Numbered from the stretch's first letter, positions 1-8,816 are shown. The stretch is DNA of 29,123 nucleotides from Betaproteobacteria bacterium (GCA_025363575.1 JANYDM010000161.1:1-29123), one strand, 5' to 3'. The notes: generated from the sequence alone by a model not told the origin. Translations and numbers: made by a program.

Positions 1-1
1 C

Positions 2-241
2 GCGCGCCTAATGAAGGCCGATGCCAAGGTGGCCACCGGCTACACCCCGAAAGCACTGACGTCATGGACCAAAAACGTTCAGAGCTGGGCGCAAGGCAGC
101 GAGCCGGCCGGATTGCCTCACATCGACAAGAAACCCGCCAAGCAGCAGCCGCGAGATGTGTTCTTGTTCTTCATCAATGGTGCGAAGGAAAGAGCGCCGG
201 CGGCAGCGGGCGAGTTGCTAAAGCTGCTGCAGAAAAAATAG
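2..241 (+). CDS. DUF72 (YecE-like) protein, C-terminal fragment
   Basis: The reading frame is open from the first bases of the window, so this is the 3' end of a gene that starts upstream; the ATG at 11 is probably internal. The fragment has the Trp-rich helix SWTKNVQSWAQG, a Pro/Lys linker, then PRDVFLFFINGAKERAPAAA followed by a Leu-rich helix. This matches the closing strand and helix of DUF72 TIM-barrel proteins as I remember them ('dvyvyF.n...Ap.nA..L'). The molecular function of DUF72 proteins is not established. The gene lies on the opposite strand to the large cluster and is separated from it by AT-richer DNA, so it is probably unrelated. A small hairpin (GCGGC/GCCGC) follows the stop. 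Family call fairly good; function unknown. Confidence 0.68.
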   Translation, partial: ARLMKADAKVATGYTPKALTSWTKNVQSWAQGSEPAGLPHIDKKPAKQQPRDVFLFFINGAKERAPAAAGELLKLLQKK

Positions 242-347
242 CGGCTTTTCGACTGCCGCAACCGCCAGTTGCCAACCCTCACCCGAGTACTTAAATTACA
301 TTGTCATGCTCACCCGCGTGACTCTATTACATTTGGGTAGATAAAAT
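242..347. other. Intergenic segment after the DUF72 gene
   Basis: Directly after the stop, GCGGC and GCCGC can pair around a nine-base loop (about 242-260). No convincing T-tract follows, so it is at best a weak terminator. The rest is AT-richer than the cluster, and I see no gene or clear promoter in it. Confidence 0.3.
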
Positions 348-551
348 TTGGCAACTCAAACGCCTTGGGAGATTTATCGCAATCTTCTGTATACGCATTT
401 TGTAGATGGTGAAACGTGGTTCAAGTCGACTCCCGAAGGGATTCGCATGCCGGTTCCGCGAATGTTTGATCACGCTACACTAGCCGGCGAACCCGAGATC
501 AGTTATCAGATAAGGAATCTGACGAATTGTTTCGGAGAGTTTCGGCCTTGA
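348..551 (+). CDS. Small hypothetical ORF, 67 aa, doubtful
   Basis: An open frame of 67 codons starting at TTG. The product begins ATQTPWEIYRNLLY and contains GIRMPVPRMFDHATLAG; I do not recognise it. No strong ribosome-binding site precedes the TTG, and there is no upstream ATG in frame. Composition is AT-richer than the cluster to the right, like the rest of 242-719, which could mean acquired or relic DNA. The amino-acid makeup (Trp, Tyr, Phe and charged residues in reasonable balance) is protein-like, so it may be a real short gene or the remnant of a longer one. Low confidence. Confidence 0.25.
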   Translation: MATQTPWEIYRNLLYTHFVDGETWFKSTPEGIRMPVPRMFDHATLAGEPEISYQIRNLTNCFGEFRP

Positions 552-719
552 TCATTCCGTACTTTCAATGTTAAAACAAACAGAAGCAACGCTCTGGTTC
601 TCAGGCATCCCGGCTTTCGCTTGTATTACGCGGGCGGACGTTAGACGTCGCTTTAAAAACCGCTCTCATTATCAGGGCACATCGCGATCAATTTTAAACA
701 GACAAAAAATGGGGCAATT
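552..719. other. AT-richer intergenic segment before the CMD-family gene
   Basis: No ORF of note. It contains A/T-rich tracts and the motif GACGTTAGACGTC near 639-651. It presumably holds the promoter of the following plus-strand gene, but I cannot point to convincing -35/-10 hexamers. Confidence 0.3.
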
Positions 720-1337
720 TTGAGACAAATATTCGCAGGCCTGTTCCTATGTTTTTCCATTAACTGCGTTTCTGCGCAGGACCGGATGCCGCGCATTCCG
801 GAAGAAAAATTGACGTCCGAACAAAAGCAGGCGATCGCGGAAATCACCGCCGGCCCGCGAAAGGCATTCATCGGTCCCTTCGTGCCTATGGTACGGAGCC
901 CCGGATTCATGCGCCCCGTGCAGAAAGTCGGTGAGTACATACGCTACACCACCAAACTCGACCGGCGGCTCGGCGAGATGGCCGCATTGATGGCCGCGCG
1001 GAACTGGACACAGCAATACGAGTGGCACGGCCATTATCCGCAAGCGCTAAAGGCCGGGCTCAAGCAGAGCATCGTCGATGCAATTGCCGAAGGCAGACGG
1101 CCCACGGGCATGGCGGATGACGAGGAGATTCTTTACGACTTTGTGATGGAATTGTTCGCCAACAAAGGCGTCAGCGATGCGACGTATGCAAAGACACTTG
1201 CGAAATTCGGCGATGAGCTGCTCGTCGATATTTGTGGCAACGTCGGTTATTACCTAATGATCGGGATGCTGATGAACGTCGCGCGCACGCCCGTCCCCGA
1301 AGGTCTGCCGGCGTTGCTCGACCCGCTGCCGCGTTGA
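720..1337 (+). CDS. Exported carboxymuconolactone decarboxylase-family protein
   Basis: 205 aa. The start is TTG at 720 with GGGG six bases upstream; the ATG at 709 runs into a stop at once. Residues 1-19 (MRQIFAGLFLCFSINCVSA) form a Sec signal peptide. The mature part has the all-helical CMD/AhpD-like pattern: LTSEQKQAIAEI, then RRLGEMAALMAARNWTQQYE, WHGHYPQALKAGL and a C-terminal GYYLMIGMLMN helix. The family includes gamma-carboxymuconolactone decarboxylase and AhpD peroxidase partners. No CxxC redox pair is visible, so an AhpD-type thiol peroxidase is unlikely. Export to the periplasm is unusual for a decarboxylase, though secreted members are common in betaproteobacterial catabolic clusters. 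It converges on the minus-strand NHL gene with 15 bp between stops. Substrate unknown. Confidence 0.82.
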   Translation: MRQIFAGLFLCFSINCVSAQDRMPRIPEEKLTSEQKQAIAEITAGPRKAFIGPFVPMVRSPGFMRPVQKVGEYIRYTTKLDRRLGEMAALMAARNWTQQYEWHGHYPQALKAGLKQSIVDAIAEGRRPTGMADDEEILYDFVMELFANKGVSDATYAKTLAKFGDELLVDICGNVGYYLMIGMLMNVARTPVPEGLPALLDPLPR

Positions 1338-1352
1338 GGCTAAGAACCTGGC

Positions 1353-2372
1353 TTAGCCCGTCCTTCGCCGAAACTTCTGAAACCCCGCGGGCTTTAGCGG
1401 GGCCATGCGCTTCACCGCGCCCGCGTTAACAATCACCTCACCGACATAGAAGTCACCCTTCTTGTCGGCCCAGATGCCGTGCGGCGCTACGAAGTTGCCA
1501 GGCAGCACGGGATTTTCGCCGCCGACTTGCGCGTAGATGCCGCCGTCCGGATCGCACACAGTTACGCGCGCGATCGGCGAGTGTCCGCATGGCGGATAGA
1601 CCATGGTCTGGTCGTGAGCAGGCAGCGGTCCTTCGGAGCGCTTCATCATGTAGTTGTGAAAGCCGCCTTCGGCGATGTGCAGCATGTCCTGGTCGTCGAT
1701 GAAGATGTCGTACGGGCGATTCAGGAACGTCCACTCGCGCAGGTATTCGCCGTCGGGCTTGAAGATTTGCACGCGTGAATTCTCGCGGTCGGCGACGTAG
1801 ACGAGCCCCGCACTGTCGACCGCGATGCCGTGCGGCAGCATGAACTGCCCCGGACCACGCCCCGGCTCGCCCCATGAGAACAGCAACTTCCCTTCTTTCG
1901 AAAATTTGTGGACGCGCGCGTTGCCGTAGCCGTCCGCGATGTACATGTCGCCGCTGGGCAGCACCGCGACGTTGGTCACGCGATGAAACGGCCCCGCCGC
2001 GTATTTGACCGGGCTCACGCCTATTTTGTATCCGGTGTCGGCCGCTTTGCCTGACTCGCCGAGCGTCATTAGCTTCTTGCCATCGACCGTGAACTTATGG
2101 ACGGTATGGTCCTTGTCGTCGGCGAGCCACACGTTGTCTGCATGGTCGATAAAGATGCCGTGCGGGCTGTTGAACATGCCCTCGCCCCACGCATTGAGGA
2201 ACTTGCCCTCTTTGTCGAAGATGATCATCGGGTACTTGCCGCGGTTGAACACGTAAACGCGGTCTTGTGAGTCGCAGGCGACTCCGGCGACTTCGAAGAA
2301 ACTCCAACCGTCGGGCATTTGCTCCCAGCCCTTGATCACTTCGTATTCGATTTTGTGCGGGCCTACGCCCAT
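1353..2372 (-). CDS. NHL-repeat six-bladed beta-propeller protein
   Basis: 339 aa, ATG start with GGAGAGGAAA upstream. Repeated propeller-blade signatures are visible: GVACDSQDRVYVFNRG, SPHGIFIDHADNVWLADD, TNVAVLPSGDMYIADGYGN, LPHGIAVDSAGLVYVADREN, PYDIFIDDQDMLHIAEGG and APHGIWADKKGDFYVGEV, giving about six NHL-type blades. Close relatives are often annotated as peptidyl-alpha-hydroxyglycine alpha-amidating-lyase-like, because that lyase has the same fold; nothing here proves lyase activity. There is no signal peptide, so the protein is predicted to be cytoplasmic. It is the last gene of the minus-strand run, 89 bp after the dienelactone hydrolase. Lactonase (SMP-30-like) or hydrolase activity on a pathway intermediate is possible but is inference. 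Confidence 0.85.
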   Translation of the reverse strand: MGVGPHKIEYEVIKGWEQMPDGWSFFEVAGVACDSQDRVYVFNRGKYPMIIFDKEGKFLNAWGEGMFNSPHGIFIDHADNVWLADDKDHTVHKFTVDGKKLMTLGESGKAADTGYKIGVSPVKYAAGPFHRVTNVAVLPSGDMYIADGYGNARVHKFSKEGKLLFSWGEPGRGPGQFMLPHGIAVDSAGLVYVADRENSRVQIFKPDGEYLREWTFLNRPYDIFIDDQDMLHIAEGGFHNYMMKRSEGPLPAHDQTMVYPPCGHSPIARVTVCDPDGGIYAQVGGENPVLPGNFVAPHGIWADKKGDFYVGEVIVNAGAVKRMAPLKPAGFQKFRRRTG

Positions 2373-2424
2373 GTCGTTTCCTCTCCGTTACCAGACGTTG
2401 CCGACTGGCAGTGCTGCACGAAGC

Positions 2425-2443
2425 GCTGCGGCAAAGCCGCAGC
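2425..2443 (-). terminator. Perfect 8-bp GC hairpin between the DLH and NHL genes
   Basis: GCTGCGGC (2425-2432) and GCCGCAGC (2436-2443) pair perfectly around a three-base loop. An alternative outer pairing exists between GTGCTGC (2411-2417) and GCAGCAC (2439-2445). No U-tract follows on the minus strand, so it may be a weak terminator, an attenuator or an mRNA-stabilising stem. Confidence 0.45.
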
Positions 2444-2461
2444 ACCGGCTGAATGCGCAAA

Positions 2462-3352
2462 TCAACCGCGCAGGTTCTTATTGAAGAAATCCACTGTGCG
2501 CTGCCAGGCGAGCTTGGCCGCCGCTTCGTCGTAACGCGGCGTCGTATCGTTATGAAAGCCGTGGTTCACGTTCGGGTAGATAAACGCTTCGTAGCGCACG
2601 TTGTTAGCCTTCAGCGCCGCCTCATACGCAGGCCAGCCGGCATTGATGCGCTCGTCGAGCCCGGCGTAATGGATCAGCAACGGCGCTTTGATTTTCGCGA
2701 CGTCGGCCGCCGTGGGCTGCACGCCGTAGAAAGGCACCGCGCCGGCGAGATCGGGCAGGCGCACCGCGAGCATGTTGGAGATACCGCCGCCGAAGCAGAA
2801 GCCAACCGCGGCGAGCTTGCCATTACTTTCGGGACGGTTGCGAACGTAGAGCGCGCCCGTCACGAGGTCCTCCATGCGCTTGGCTGGATCGAGCGTGGCG
2901 AATGCCTTCACGGCTGTTTCTTCGTCGCCCGGATAGCCGCCCAGCGGCGTCAGCGCATCCGGCGCGAACGCGATGTAATTGAGCAGTGCGACGCGGCGCG
3001 TCACGTCCTCGATGTAGGGGTTGAGGCCCCGGTTCTCGTGGATGACGACGACCGCCGGCATCTTGCCGGTCGCGCTCGCCGGTTTGACGAGATAGCCTTT
3101 CATCGTGCCCGAGCCCTGTGGCGACGGATACTCGATGTACTCGGCCTTGATGCGCGGATCGTCTTTTTTGACCTGCTCGGCCCATGCGAAGTTCGGTCGC
3201 AGCGATTCGAGCATCGCTGCTGCCGTAAACCCGCCGACTGCGTACTTGCCCGCGCGGTCAAGGAAATCGCGCCGGCTCATGCGTCCGTGCACGTAGCCAT
3301 CGAAGAGGTTGAGGACTTCCTGCGGAAAATCGCTTGCTTTCTTGCGTTCCAT
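2462..3352 (-). CDS. Dienelactone hydrolase family protein with Tat leader
   Basis: 296 aa. The start ATG at 3352 has GGAAGGAG just upstream. Residues 25-58 form a twin-arginine leader ([18 protein letters not shown]..., ending near AWA), preceded by about 24 extra residues. The catalytic domain has the dienelactone hydrolase signature: Glu106 in VIHENRGL, nucleophile Cys186 in GFCFGG, Asp233 in HYAGLDERI and His264 in NVNHGFH. Known members hydrolyse dienelactones to maleylacetate in chlorocatechol degradation; many paralogues act on other esters or lactones. Export through Tat suggests a folded periplasmic hydrolase. It sits downstream of the Mo hydroxylase genes across a 218-bp gap holding an inverted repeat. 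Family assignment is secure; substrate unknown. Confidence 0.93.
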   Translation of the reverse strand: MERKKASDFPQEVLNLFDGYVHGRMSRRDFLDRAGKYAVGGFTAAAMLESLRPNFAWAEQVKKDDPRIKAEYIEYPSPQGSGTMKGYLVKPASATGKMPAVVVIHENRGLNPYIEDVTRRVALLNYIAFAPDALTPLGGYPGDEETAVKAFATLDPAKRMEDLVTGALYVRNRPESNGKLAAVGFCFGGGISNMLAVRLPDLAGAVPFYGVQPTAADVAKIKAPLLIHYAGLDERINAGWPAYEAALKANNVRYEAFIYPNVNHGFHNDTTPRYDEAAAKLAWQRTVDFFNKNLRG

Positions 3353-3416
3353 CTCGATGACTCCTTCCGGTGAAAATTAGTTTTTAACCAATGTCGAAGA
3401 TGCAGGAGCTATAAGC

Positions 3417-3560
3417 AGCCGCAGATAAACGCGATAAACGCGGATAAAACAAAATCGAAAACTTTAACGAACAGACCTGCGCACATGGGGGCCAGCGTCA
3501 CCCTCTAACGAATGTATAAGTCTTCGAACTTATCTGCGCTTATCTGCGGCTATCTGCGGC
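3417..3560. repeat. Imperfect inverted repeat built of CGCAGATAA-like units
   Basis: The left arm (3417-3448) starts AGCCGCAGATAAACGCGATA and has three successive CGC(A/G)GATAA-type units. The right arm (3530-3560) is its approximate reverse complement, with TTATCTGCG and TATCTGCGG units. The central ~80 bp has no gene. Two runs of about three units face each other, so the transcript could fold into a long imperfect stem. It fills the gap between the Mo subunit and dienelactone hydrolase genes. Confidence 0.75.
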
Positions 3561-3570
3561 TACAAAATAT

Positions 3571-5808
3571 TTACGCCAGCGCGCGCTTCGCATCGAGCAG
3601 CGCAAGCTTCACTTTTTCCGGCGACATCGGAGCGTGCCGCATGCGCACACCGGTCAGCCTGAATACGGCACTCGCGATCGCTGGCGCAACGAGCGGCGTC
3701 GACATCTGGCCCGCGCCAGTCGGATGATTGTCGGTGGGCATGACCTTGATGAACATCTCCGGCACGTCGCGCATGCGCGGCACCGGGTAGTTGTTGAAGT
3801 TTGACTGCTGGATCGCGCCATCCTCGAACGTAATGCGCTCCGTCAGCGCGAGGCCAAGCCCGTAGACGATGGAGCTTTCCGTTTGCGCGATTACGTTGTC
3901 CGGCTGGATCGCGATGCCGCAGTCGATCGTGCACCAGAACTTGTGCACGCGGATCGCGCCGGTCGCGCGGTTAACCGAGACCTCCGCGATGCCACCGAGC
4001 TGCGACCCTGTGTAGTCGATGTAGGCAAACCCAAGTGCGCGCCCGGCCGGACGCGGTTTGTTCCACTCTGCCATGCGCGCGACTTCCTCGACCACCGCGC
4101 GGGCACGCGGCTGGTTCTTGAGGAGCTCGAGGCGCAGCGCGATCGGATCAACGCCACGCTTGACCGCGATTTCGTCGAGAAACGCCTCGATCGCGTGCTT
4201 GGTCGGCCCGACGCCAATGCCGCGCAGCGACGATGTGCGGATTCCCGTGTCTTCCAGCAACCCTTCCACATGGCGATTCGGAATGTCGTAGGTTTTCAAC
4301 TCGCCGCCGCGCAGCGCAATGCCGTCGCTGCCCTTGAACAATTTGTAGCGCACCGGGTCCTGAAACGCGAGCACCTGGTCGCACACGATGCGGTGGTGCC
4401 ACGCGACGATATTGCCCTGCGCGTCGAGCCCCGCTTTCAGTCGTTGCACATAAAGCGGACGGAAGCGGCCGTTGCGCACATCGTCCTCGCGCGTCCACAA
4501 GAGCTTGACCGGACGCTTAGTCGCTTTCGACAACAACACCGATTCGACGACGAATTCTTCATCGCGATGGCCGCGGCGCCCGAAGCCGCCGCCCAGCAGC
4601 AACCCGTTGAACTTCACGCGCTCTTGCGCAATGCCGAGTATGTTCGCGGCGGCGGCAACCGCCATGCTCTGGCTCTGCGTGCCGCACCAGATCTCGACTG
4701 CGTCCGCATTGGCGGACACAGACGCCACGGAATTGAGCGGCTCCATTTGCGCGTGATAGGCGTAGTCGCACGTATATTCGGCTTCGATGACGCTCGCCGC
4801 CTGCTTCATCGCTGCGGGCGAGTCGCCGACCTTTTCCCATTCGACACCCTTGCGCGATTCGTCGCGCACGATCGCGGTAAATGCGGCGAGACCTTTTTGC
4901 GTCGAATGGCCCCACGCTTTGCCGCCACGCGTCCAGGTCACCTTCAACGCGGCTTTACCTTTGAATGCCGCCCACGGCGTTTCCGCGACTACGCCGACGC
5001 CGTACGGAAGCCGCACCGTGCCGACTACGCCTTCGATGGCGCGCGCGGCGTTATCATCGATCGCATCCGGCGCACCGCCTTCGACCGGCGCGCGCAGCAC
5101 CGCCGCGTAAACCATGCCCGGCACCTGAGCGTCGATGCTGTACTGCGCGGTGCCGTTGACCTTGCCCGGCAATTCGACGCGCGGGACGTCCTTGCCGATG
5201 AGCCGGAAGTCTTTCGTCTTTTTTAACTGCGCCGGTGTGATGGTCGGCGCCGTCGCGGGGATTTCGGCAAACGCAGCGATCTCGCCATAAGCGAGACGGC
5301 GGCCCGATTTTTCGTGCAGTACCACGCTGGGGCCGGTCGTGAGTTCTGCCACGGGCACATTCCACTGGCGCGCGGCATTGTTGAGCAGCACAGCCCGCAC
5401 CTGAGCGCCGAACGTGCGCAGCGCAGTAAAGTAGCCGTTGACCGCGAAACTGCCGGCCGTATACATCAGGCCGTTGAATCCGGGATTGCCGTAAAGCTTC
5501 TCGATCGGCGGCGCCGGCACGATACGCACCTTGCTCCAGTCGGCGTCGAGTTCTTCGGCGAGAATTAACGGTAGCGAAGTGAGCGAGCCCTGCCCCATCT
5601 CCGCGGCCGGCGACATGATGAATATCGTGCCATCGCCGGAGATCGTGACGTAATGGCTCATGACCACGTCTTTCCAGGCAGCATGCGCTTTATTGCCCGT
5701 GAGCAGTGACGGTACACCGGCCGCGATACCGAACGTGAGGCCCGCCGCGCCCGTCATGAAACGGCGGCGGTTCAAATTAACCGGCGTGTTCTCGATGTTG
5801 TCCATCAT
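3571..5808 (-). CDS. Molybdenum hydroxylase large (Moco-binding) subunit
   Basis: 745 aa. It resembles the beta subunit of isoquinoline 1-oxidoreductase and other xanthine-dehydrogenase-family single-chain Mo subunits. Residues 14-42 are a twin-arginine leader ([19 protein letters not shown]). Family blocks seen: [90 protein letters not shown] and the C-terminal [20 protein letters not shown]. Such enzymes hydroxylate carbon next to ring nitrogen, or aldehydes, using water, passing electrons to a 2Fe-2S partner. The partner is the gene just upstream, overlapping by four bases (ATGA), so the two are translationally coupled. Odd: the usual catalytic Glu of the GxGE motif is Gln701 here (codon CAG at 3708-3706). 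No separate FAD subunit is present, as in the isoquinoline enzyme type. Confidence 0.93.
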   Translation of the reverse strand: MMDNIENTPVNLNRRRFMTGAAGLTFGIAAGVPSLLTGNKAHAAWKDVVMSHYVTISGDGTIFIMSPAAEMGQGSLTSLPLILAEELDADWSKVRIVPAPPIEKLYGNPGFNGLMYTAGSFAVNGYFTALRTFGAQVRAVLLNNAARQWNVPVAELTTGPSVVLHEKSGRRLAYGEIAAFAEIPATAPTITPAQLKKTKDFRLIGKDVPRVELPGKVNGTAQYSIDAQVPGMVYAAVLRAPVEGGAPDAIDDNAARAIEGVVGTVRLPYGVGVVAETPWAAFKGKAALKVTWTRGGKAWGHSTQKGLAAFTAIVRDESRKGVEWEKVGDSPAAMKQAASVIEAEYTCDYAYHAQMEPLNSVASVSANADAVEIWCGTQSQSMAVAAAANILGIAQERVKFNGLLLGGGFGRRGHRDEEFVVESVLLSKATKRPVKLLWTREDDVRNGRFRPLYVQRLKAGLDAQGNIVAWHHRIVCDQVLAFQDPVRYKLFKGSDGIALRGGELKTYDIPNRHVEGLLEDTGIRTSSLRGIGVGPTKHAIEAFLDEIAVKRGVDPIALRLELLKNQPRARAVVEEVARMAEWNKPRPAGRALGFAYIDYTGSQLGGIAEVSVNRATGAIRVHKFWCTIDCGIAIQPDNVIAQTESSIVYGLGLALTERITFEDGAIQQSNFNNYPVPRMRDVPEMFIKVMPTDNHPTGAGQMSTPLVAPAIASAVFRLTGVRMRHAPMSPEKVKLALLDAKRALA

Positions 5809-6272
5809 GCCTCCTTCGCCGCACGCTCAACCGCCTTCACGATCCGCGCGTACGTCCCGCACCGGCAGATGTTCGTGCTCATATGCTCGACGATCTGATC
5901 GCGTGTCGGATGCGGGTTCGTTTTCAGCAGGTCGGCCGCGCGCATGATCTGCCCCGATTGGCAGTAGCCGCATTGCGGCACCTGCTCGGCAAGCCACGCT
6001 TTCTGCAATTTGTGGCTGCTGTCGGGCGACAGGCCTTCAATGGTCGTGATGTTGCGCCCGCCCATCTGACTGACCGGCAGCAGGCAGGAGAACACCGATT
6101 TGCCGTCGACGTGCACCATGCACGCGCCGCACTGCCCTGCGCCGCAGCCGAACTTGGTGCCGGTCAATTTCAGATTCTCGCGCAGCACCCACAAGAGCGG
6201 CGTGTCGGCATGCGCGGTTATGGTCTGCCGCTTGCCGTTGACGGTCAGCGACGTCGTGGTCATCTGGGCCAT
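5805..6272 (-). CDS. 2Fe-2S subunit of the molybdenum hydroxylase
   Basis: 155 aa; start ATG preceded by AGGAGGATCC. The N-terminal plant-type ferredoxin domain has Cys43, Cys48, Cys51 ([10 protein letters not shown]) and Cys63. The C-terminal helical domain has Cys101 and Cys104 (CGYCQSGQ), then Cys136 and Cys138 (NICRCGTY). All eight cluster ligands are therefore present, and electron transfer from the Mo site through two 2Fe-2S clusters should be intact. Size and motifs match small subunits such as those of isoquinoline 1-oxidoreductase. The stop overlaps the Mo-subunit start. It has no leader of its own, so it would be exported only as a passenger of the Tat-bearing large subunit, as is known for this type. 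Confidence 0.95.
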   Translation of the reverse strand: MAQMTTTSLTVNGKRQTITAHADTPLLWVLRENLKLTGTKFGCGAGQCGACMVHVDGKSVFSCLLPVSQMGGRNITTIEGLSPDSSHKLQKAWLAEQVPQCGYCQSGQIMRAADLLKTNPHPTRDQIVEHMSTNICRCGTYARIVKAVERAAKEA

Positions 6273-6358
6273 GGATCCTCCTGTAGACGTACTCAGCGAA
6301 CAACAGCGGGCTGGTTTGTTTTATTCCCGCTTGGACTGCGGACCATTCTAAAGCGGAT

Positions 6359-7561
6359 TCAACCCACCCGATACAGCTTGCGCTCGGCTTTGTGCAGCCG
6401 CTCGAAACCCGACCTGGTCACGCGTATGAGTTCGCCAACCTGAACGCCCGCGCGCTTGCTTTCGTCCGCTTCTGTAGTAATTACATTCGGCTGCACGACG
6501 ACCGTCATATTTTCTTCCAGCGTCATATCGGGCAGCGGACCGGCCGGGCGGCTCTTTGGACCGACGATGGGCTGAAAGTAACCGCCGCCGAATCCGTGCA
6601 TGAGGTCGTCACAGACTGAGAACCCGGCTTTTTCGATTACGCCGGTGGCTTCGACGATTTCCTGCATCGTAGTGCCGTGGCGGACGACTTTCGTCACGGC
6701 GTCGAACGCAGCCTCGGCGGTTTGATAGAGATCGCGATAGAGCGGCGTCGGCTCGGCATCCACCGTCATCGTGCGCAGCACCTGACCCGCGTAATCCCAC
6801 CAGAACGCCGACAGCTCGCAGAAAATGACGTCGCCCTTCTCCACCTTCTTCGGTGAGTGGTGCTGGGGCGGCACGAATATCCGCGGGTTCGCCATCGAAG
6901 TGCGGCCGACGTAGTGAATCATCGTGGTGCCGCCGTGGCCGACCCACGCACGCTCGATCATATTGCCGAGCTCGCGCTCGGTCATGCCGACGCGGGTTTC
7001 ATTGACGAGCGCCGCAAGGCCCGCGTCCGACAGGGCGGCCCCTATGCGCAGCCAGTCGATCTCTTCATCCGATTTGATCGTGCGCAAGCGGATGTATTCG
7101 GCATCGAGCCCGACGAGCTGAAAATGCTCCTCGAGCGCACGCCACTTCGATACGACGAGCGGACCCATGACGCCGACTTTTTTCGCTCCGCGGCGCTTCA
7201 ATTCCGCGATGGTTTTCTGAATGCCGTGGTGCTCGCCCCACTGCACGTCGATGCCGCGCGCGATCTTTTTGCCGAGCGGGAAGTGGTTGTACCACTCCAT
7301 GAACATGGTCATCTTCACGCCGGGCTTGAACACGACGTAGGCTTCGACGGTACCCGGCCAGCCGGTAACCCATTGCGGCGCATTGCCCACCCGATGATCG
7401 GTCACTACCAGCAGATGATCGACACCCGCCTTTTGCATCACACCATCGAGCAACTTGTGCCGGCGCGCGTACTCGGCATCCGAGAAACGCGGGTATTCCT
7501 GCTGCATGATCGCAGCGAGACGCGGCTCCAGATTGAGGATGCTGGTTTCCGTCTTACTCAT
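6359..7561 (-). CDS. M24-family (creatinase/Xaa-Pro peptidase-like) protein lacking metal ligands
   Basis: 400 aa from ATG at 7561 (a GTG at 7564 is also possible; GGGAGGG spacing favours the ATG). It has the two-domain pita-bread architecture: an N-terminal creatinase-like domain (to about 160) and a C-terminal M24 fold with PPQHHSPKKVEKGDV, WWDYAGQVLRTM, MHGFGGGYF and VQVGELIRVT. Comparison with the usual five metal ligands (Asp, Asp, His, Glu, Glu) suggests Glu249, Gln260, His322, Gln357 and Gly376, so only the His is clearly kept. A metal-free creatinase-like hydrolase or a non-enzymatic protein fits better than a peptidase. It starts 17 bp after the hydroxyacid oxidase stop, likely in one operon. 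Fold confident; activity unknown. Confidence 0.88.
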   Translation of the reverse strand: MSKTETSILNLEPRLAAIMQQEYPRFSDAEYARRHKLLDGVMQKAGVDHLLVVTDHRVGNAPQWVTGWPGTVEAYVVFKPGVKMTMFMEWYNHFPLGKKIARGIDVQWGEHHGIQKTIAELKRRGAKKVGVMGPLVVSKWRALEEHFQLVGLDAEYIRLRTIKSDEEIDWLRIGAALSDAGLAALVNETRVGMTERELGNMIERAWVGHGGTTMIHYVGRTSMANPRIFVPPQHHSPKKVEKGDVIFCELSAFWWDYAGQVLRTMTVDAEPTPLYRDLYQTAEAAFDAVTKVVRHGTTMQEIVEATGVIEKAGFSVCDDLMHGFGGGYFQPIVGPKSRPAGPLPDMTLEENMTVVVQPNVITTEADESKRAGVQVGELIRVTRSGFERLHKAERKLYRVG

Positions 7562-7578
7562 CACTCATCCCTCCCTCA

Positions 7579-8736
7579 TCACTTTTTTTCTTCAAGCCAC
7601 GGATACGCGCTCGTGACGCTCGCGGCGCCGACAGGTTGCGTCGGGCGCACCCACGATGAATTCAGCTGCGCGAGCGAAGTTACGCCCATCAATCCCATGG
7701 CCGTACGGATTTCGACGTCCATCAATTCGAGCATGCGCTTGACCCCCGCTTCGCCGCCGGCTGCGAGCGACCAGCCGAGCAGCTTGCCGACGCCGACCGC
7801 GCGCGCACCGAGCGAGATCGCCTTGATGACGTCGGTGCCGCGCTGCACGCCGCCGTCCCACAGGATCTCAGCGCGCCCCGCGACCGCGTCCACCACCTCG
7901 GGCAGCACTTCTATCGTGCCCTGTGCATGATCGAGCTGGCGGCCGCCGTGGTTCGACACGTAGACCACGTCCGCGCCGTGCTCCACCGACAATTTCGCAT
8001 CTTCCGCAGTCGCCACGCCCTTCACGATCAGCGGCAGCTTGCTGCGCTCTTTCATCCAGACGAGGTCGCTCCATTGCAGGCCCATCTGGAACGACGGGTC
8101 GCCGAAGCCCTCGCGCACGCTCGCGCGGCTGATGATGTCGCGCTCGCGGCGGCCGTAGTAATTGCGATCGACGCATACGCAGAGCGCGCGATAGCCGGCG
8201 GCCTTCACGCGGTCGAGTATGTCCTCAACCCATTTGCGATCGGCGCGCACGTACAGCTGGAAAATCAACGGCTCGCTTACGGCCGCAGCAGCCGCTTCAA
8301 AACCGGGCTTCGCGGCGGTGCTTATGAAAGCCGCCGCGCCATGCGCAACGGCGGCGCGCGCGACTGGAATCGCGCCCTCCTGCGGATTGATGAAGCCAAC
8401 CAGGCCGCCGACGGGCGCGAGGAACACCGGACTCGCGAGTTTCTTGCCGAGCAGCGTCGTCGAGATATCGATATTGCGCACATCCACCAGCACGCGCTGG
8501 CGCAGCGCCAGGCTATCGAGCGCCTGCCGGTTGCGCTTCAAGGTCGTTTCCGAATCGGCGCCCCCGGTGAGGTGGTTCCACAGATCCTGCGACAGATTGC
8601 GCCGCGCGGCGGCGACGATCTCCTGCAGCGACAAAAATTGGGGTGCGGCGGGTTTTACCGCGCGCCGCCGCGCCGGATGCTTGCGCGTATGCGCATTGCG
8701 CGTCGATTTACGCGGTGGTCGTTTAAGTTTGGCCAT
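7579..8736 (-). CDS. FMN-dependent alpha-hydroxy acid oxidase/dehydrogenase
   Basis: 385 aa; ATG with GGGAAAG upstream. A TIM-barrel of the glycolate oxidase/lactate dehydrogenase/mandelate dehydrogenase family. Key residues seen: Tyr162 (FQLYVRADR), Asp190 and the arginines in VDRNYYGRRERD, Lys239 (LIVKGV), His263 and Arg266 in SNHGGRQLD, then the FMN phosphate region DGGVQRGTDVIKAISLGAR and LAAGGEAGV. It oxidises a 2-hydroxy acid to the 2-oxo acid, which could feed the E1/E2 complex in the same cluster. Odd: the substrate-binding Tyr equivalent to glycolate oxidase Tyr24 appears to be His55, and the first 33 residues are a Lys/Arg/Pro/Ala-rich tail not seen in typical members. No later Met fits as an alternative start. 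Confidence 0.93.
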   Translation of the reverse strand: MAKLKRPPRKSTRNAHTRKHPARRRAVKPAAPQFLSLQEIVAAARRNLSQDLWNHLTGGADSETTLKRNRQALDSLALRQRVLVDVRNIDISTTLLGKKLASPVFLAPVGGLVGFINPQEGAIPVARAAVAHGAAAFISTAAKPGFEAAAAAVSEPLIFQLYVRADRKWVEDILDRVKAAGYRALCVCVDRNYYGRRERDIISRASVREGFGDPSFQMGLQWSDLVWMKERSKLPLIVKGVATAEDAKLSVEHGADVVYVSNHGGRQLDHAQGTIEVLPEVVDAVAGRAEILWDGGVQRGTDVIKAISLGARAVGVGKLLGWSLAAGGEAGVKRMLELMDVEIRTAMGLMGVTSLAQLNSSWVRPTQPVGAASVTSAYPWLEEKK

Positions 8737-8785
8737 ACACTTTCCCGATCACAACTCCACCATTACAGAATCAAAACATTTCACC

Positions 8786-8800
8786 GCAAAGGCCCTTTGC
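8786..8800. repeat. Short palindrome in the oxidase-TctC gap
   Basis: GCAAAGG and CCTTTGC flank a single C. Just before it is TTCACC, so the left side (TTCACCGCAAAGG) resembles the TTCACCGCCAAGG arm of the repeat near 15000. It may be a degraded or minimal member of the same family. Confidence 0.4.
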
Positions 8801-8816
8801 AATAATGCTCAGACGC

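Noticed and set aside
632..655. Possible integron attC end (GGGCGGACGTTAGAC)
   Set aside because: GTTAGAC fits the 3' core consensus, but no matching RYYYAAC box or complementary inner arm is found upstream, and no integrase is seen.
3417..3560. CRISPR-like array from the repeated GCAGATAA units
   Set aside because: Units are contiguous, degenerate and arranged as an inverted pair, without spacers of uniform size and without cas genes.
3883..5226. Long plus-strand ORF (447 codons) opposite the Mo subunit
   Set aside because: Antisense shadow; no recognisable motifs and no ribosome-binding site of note.
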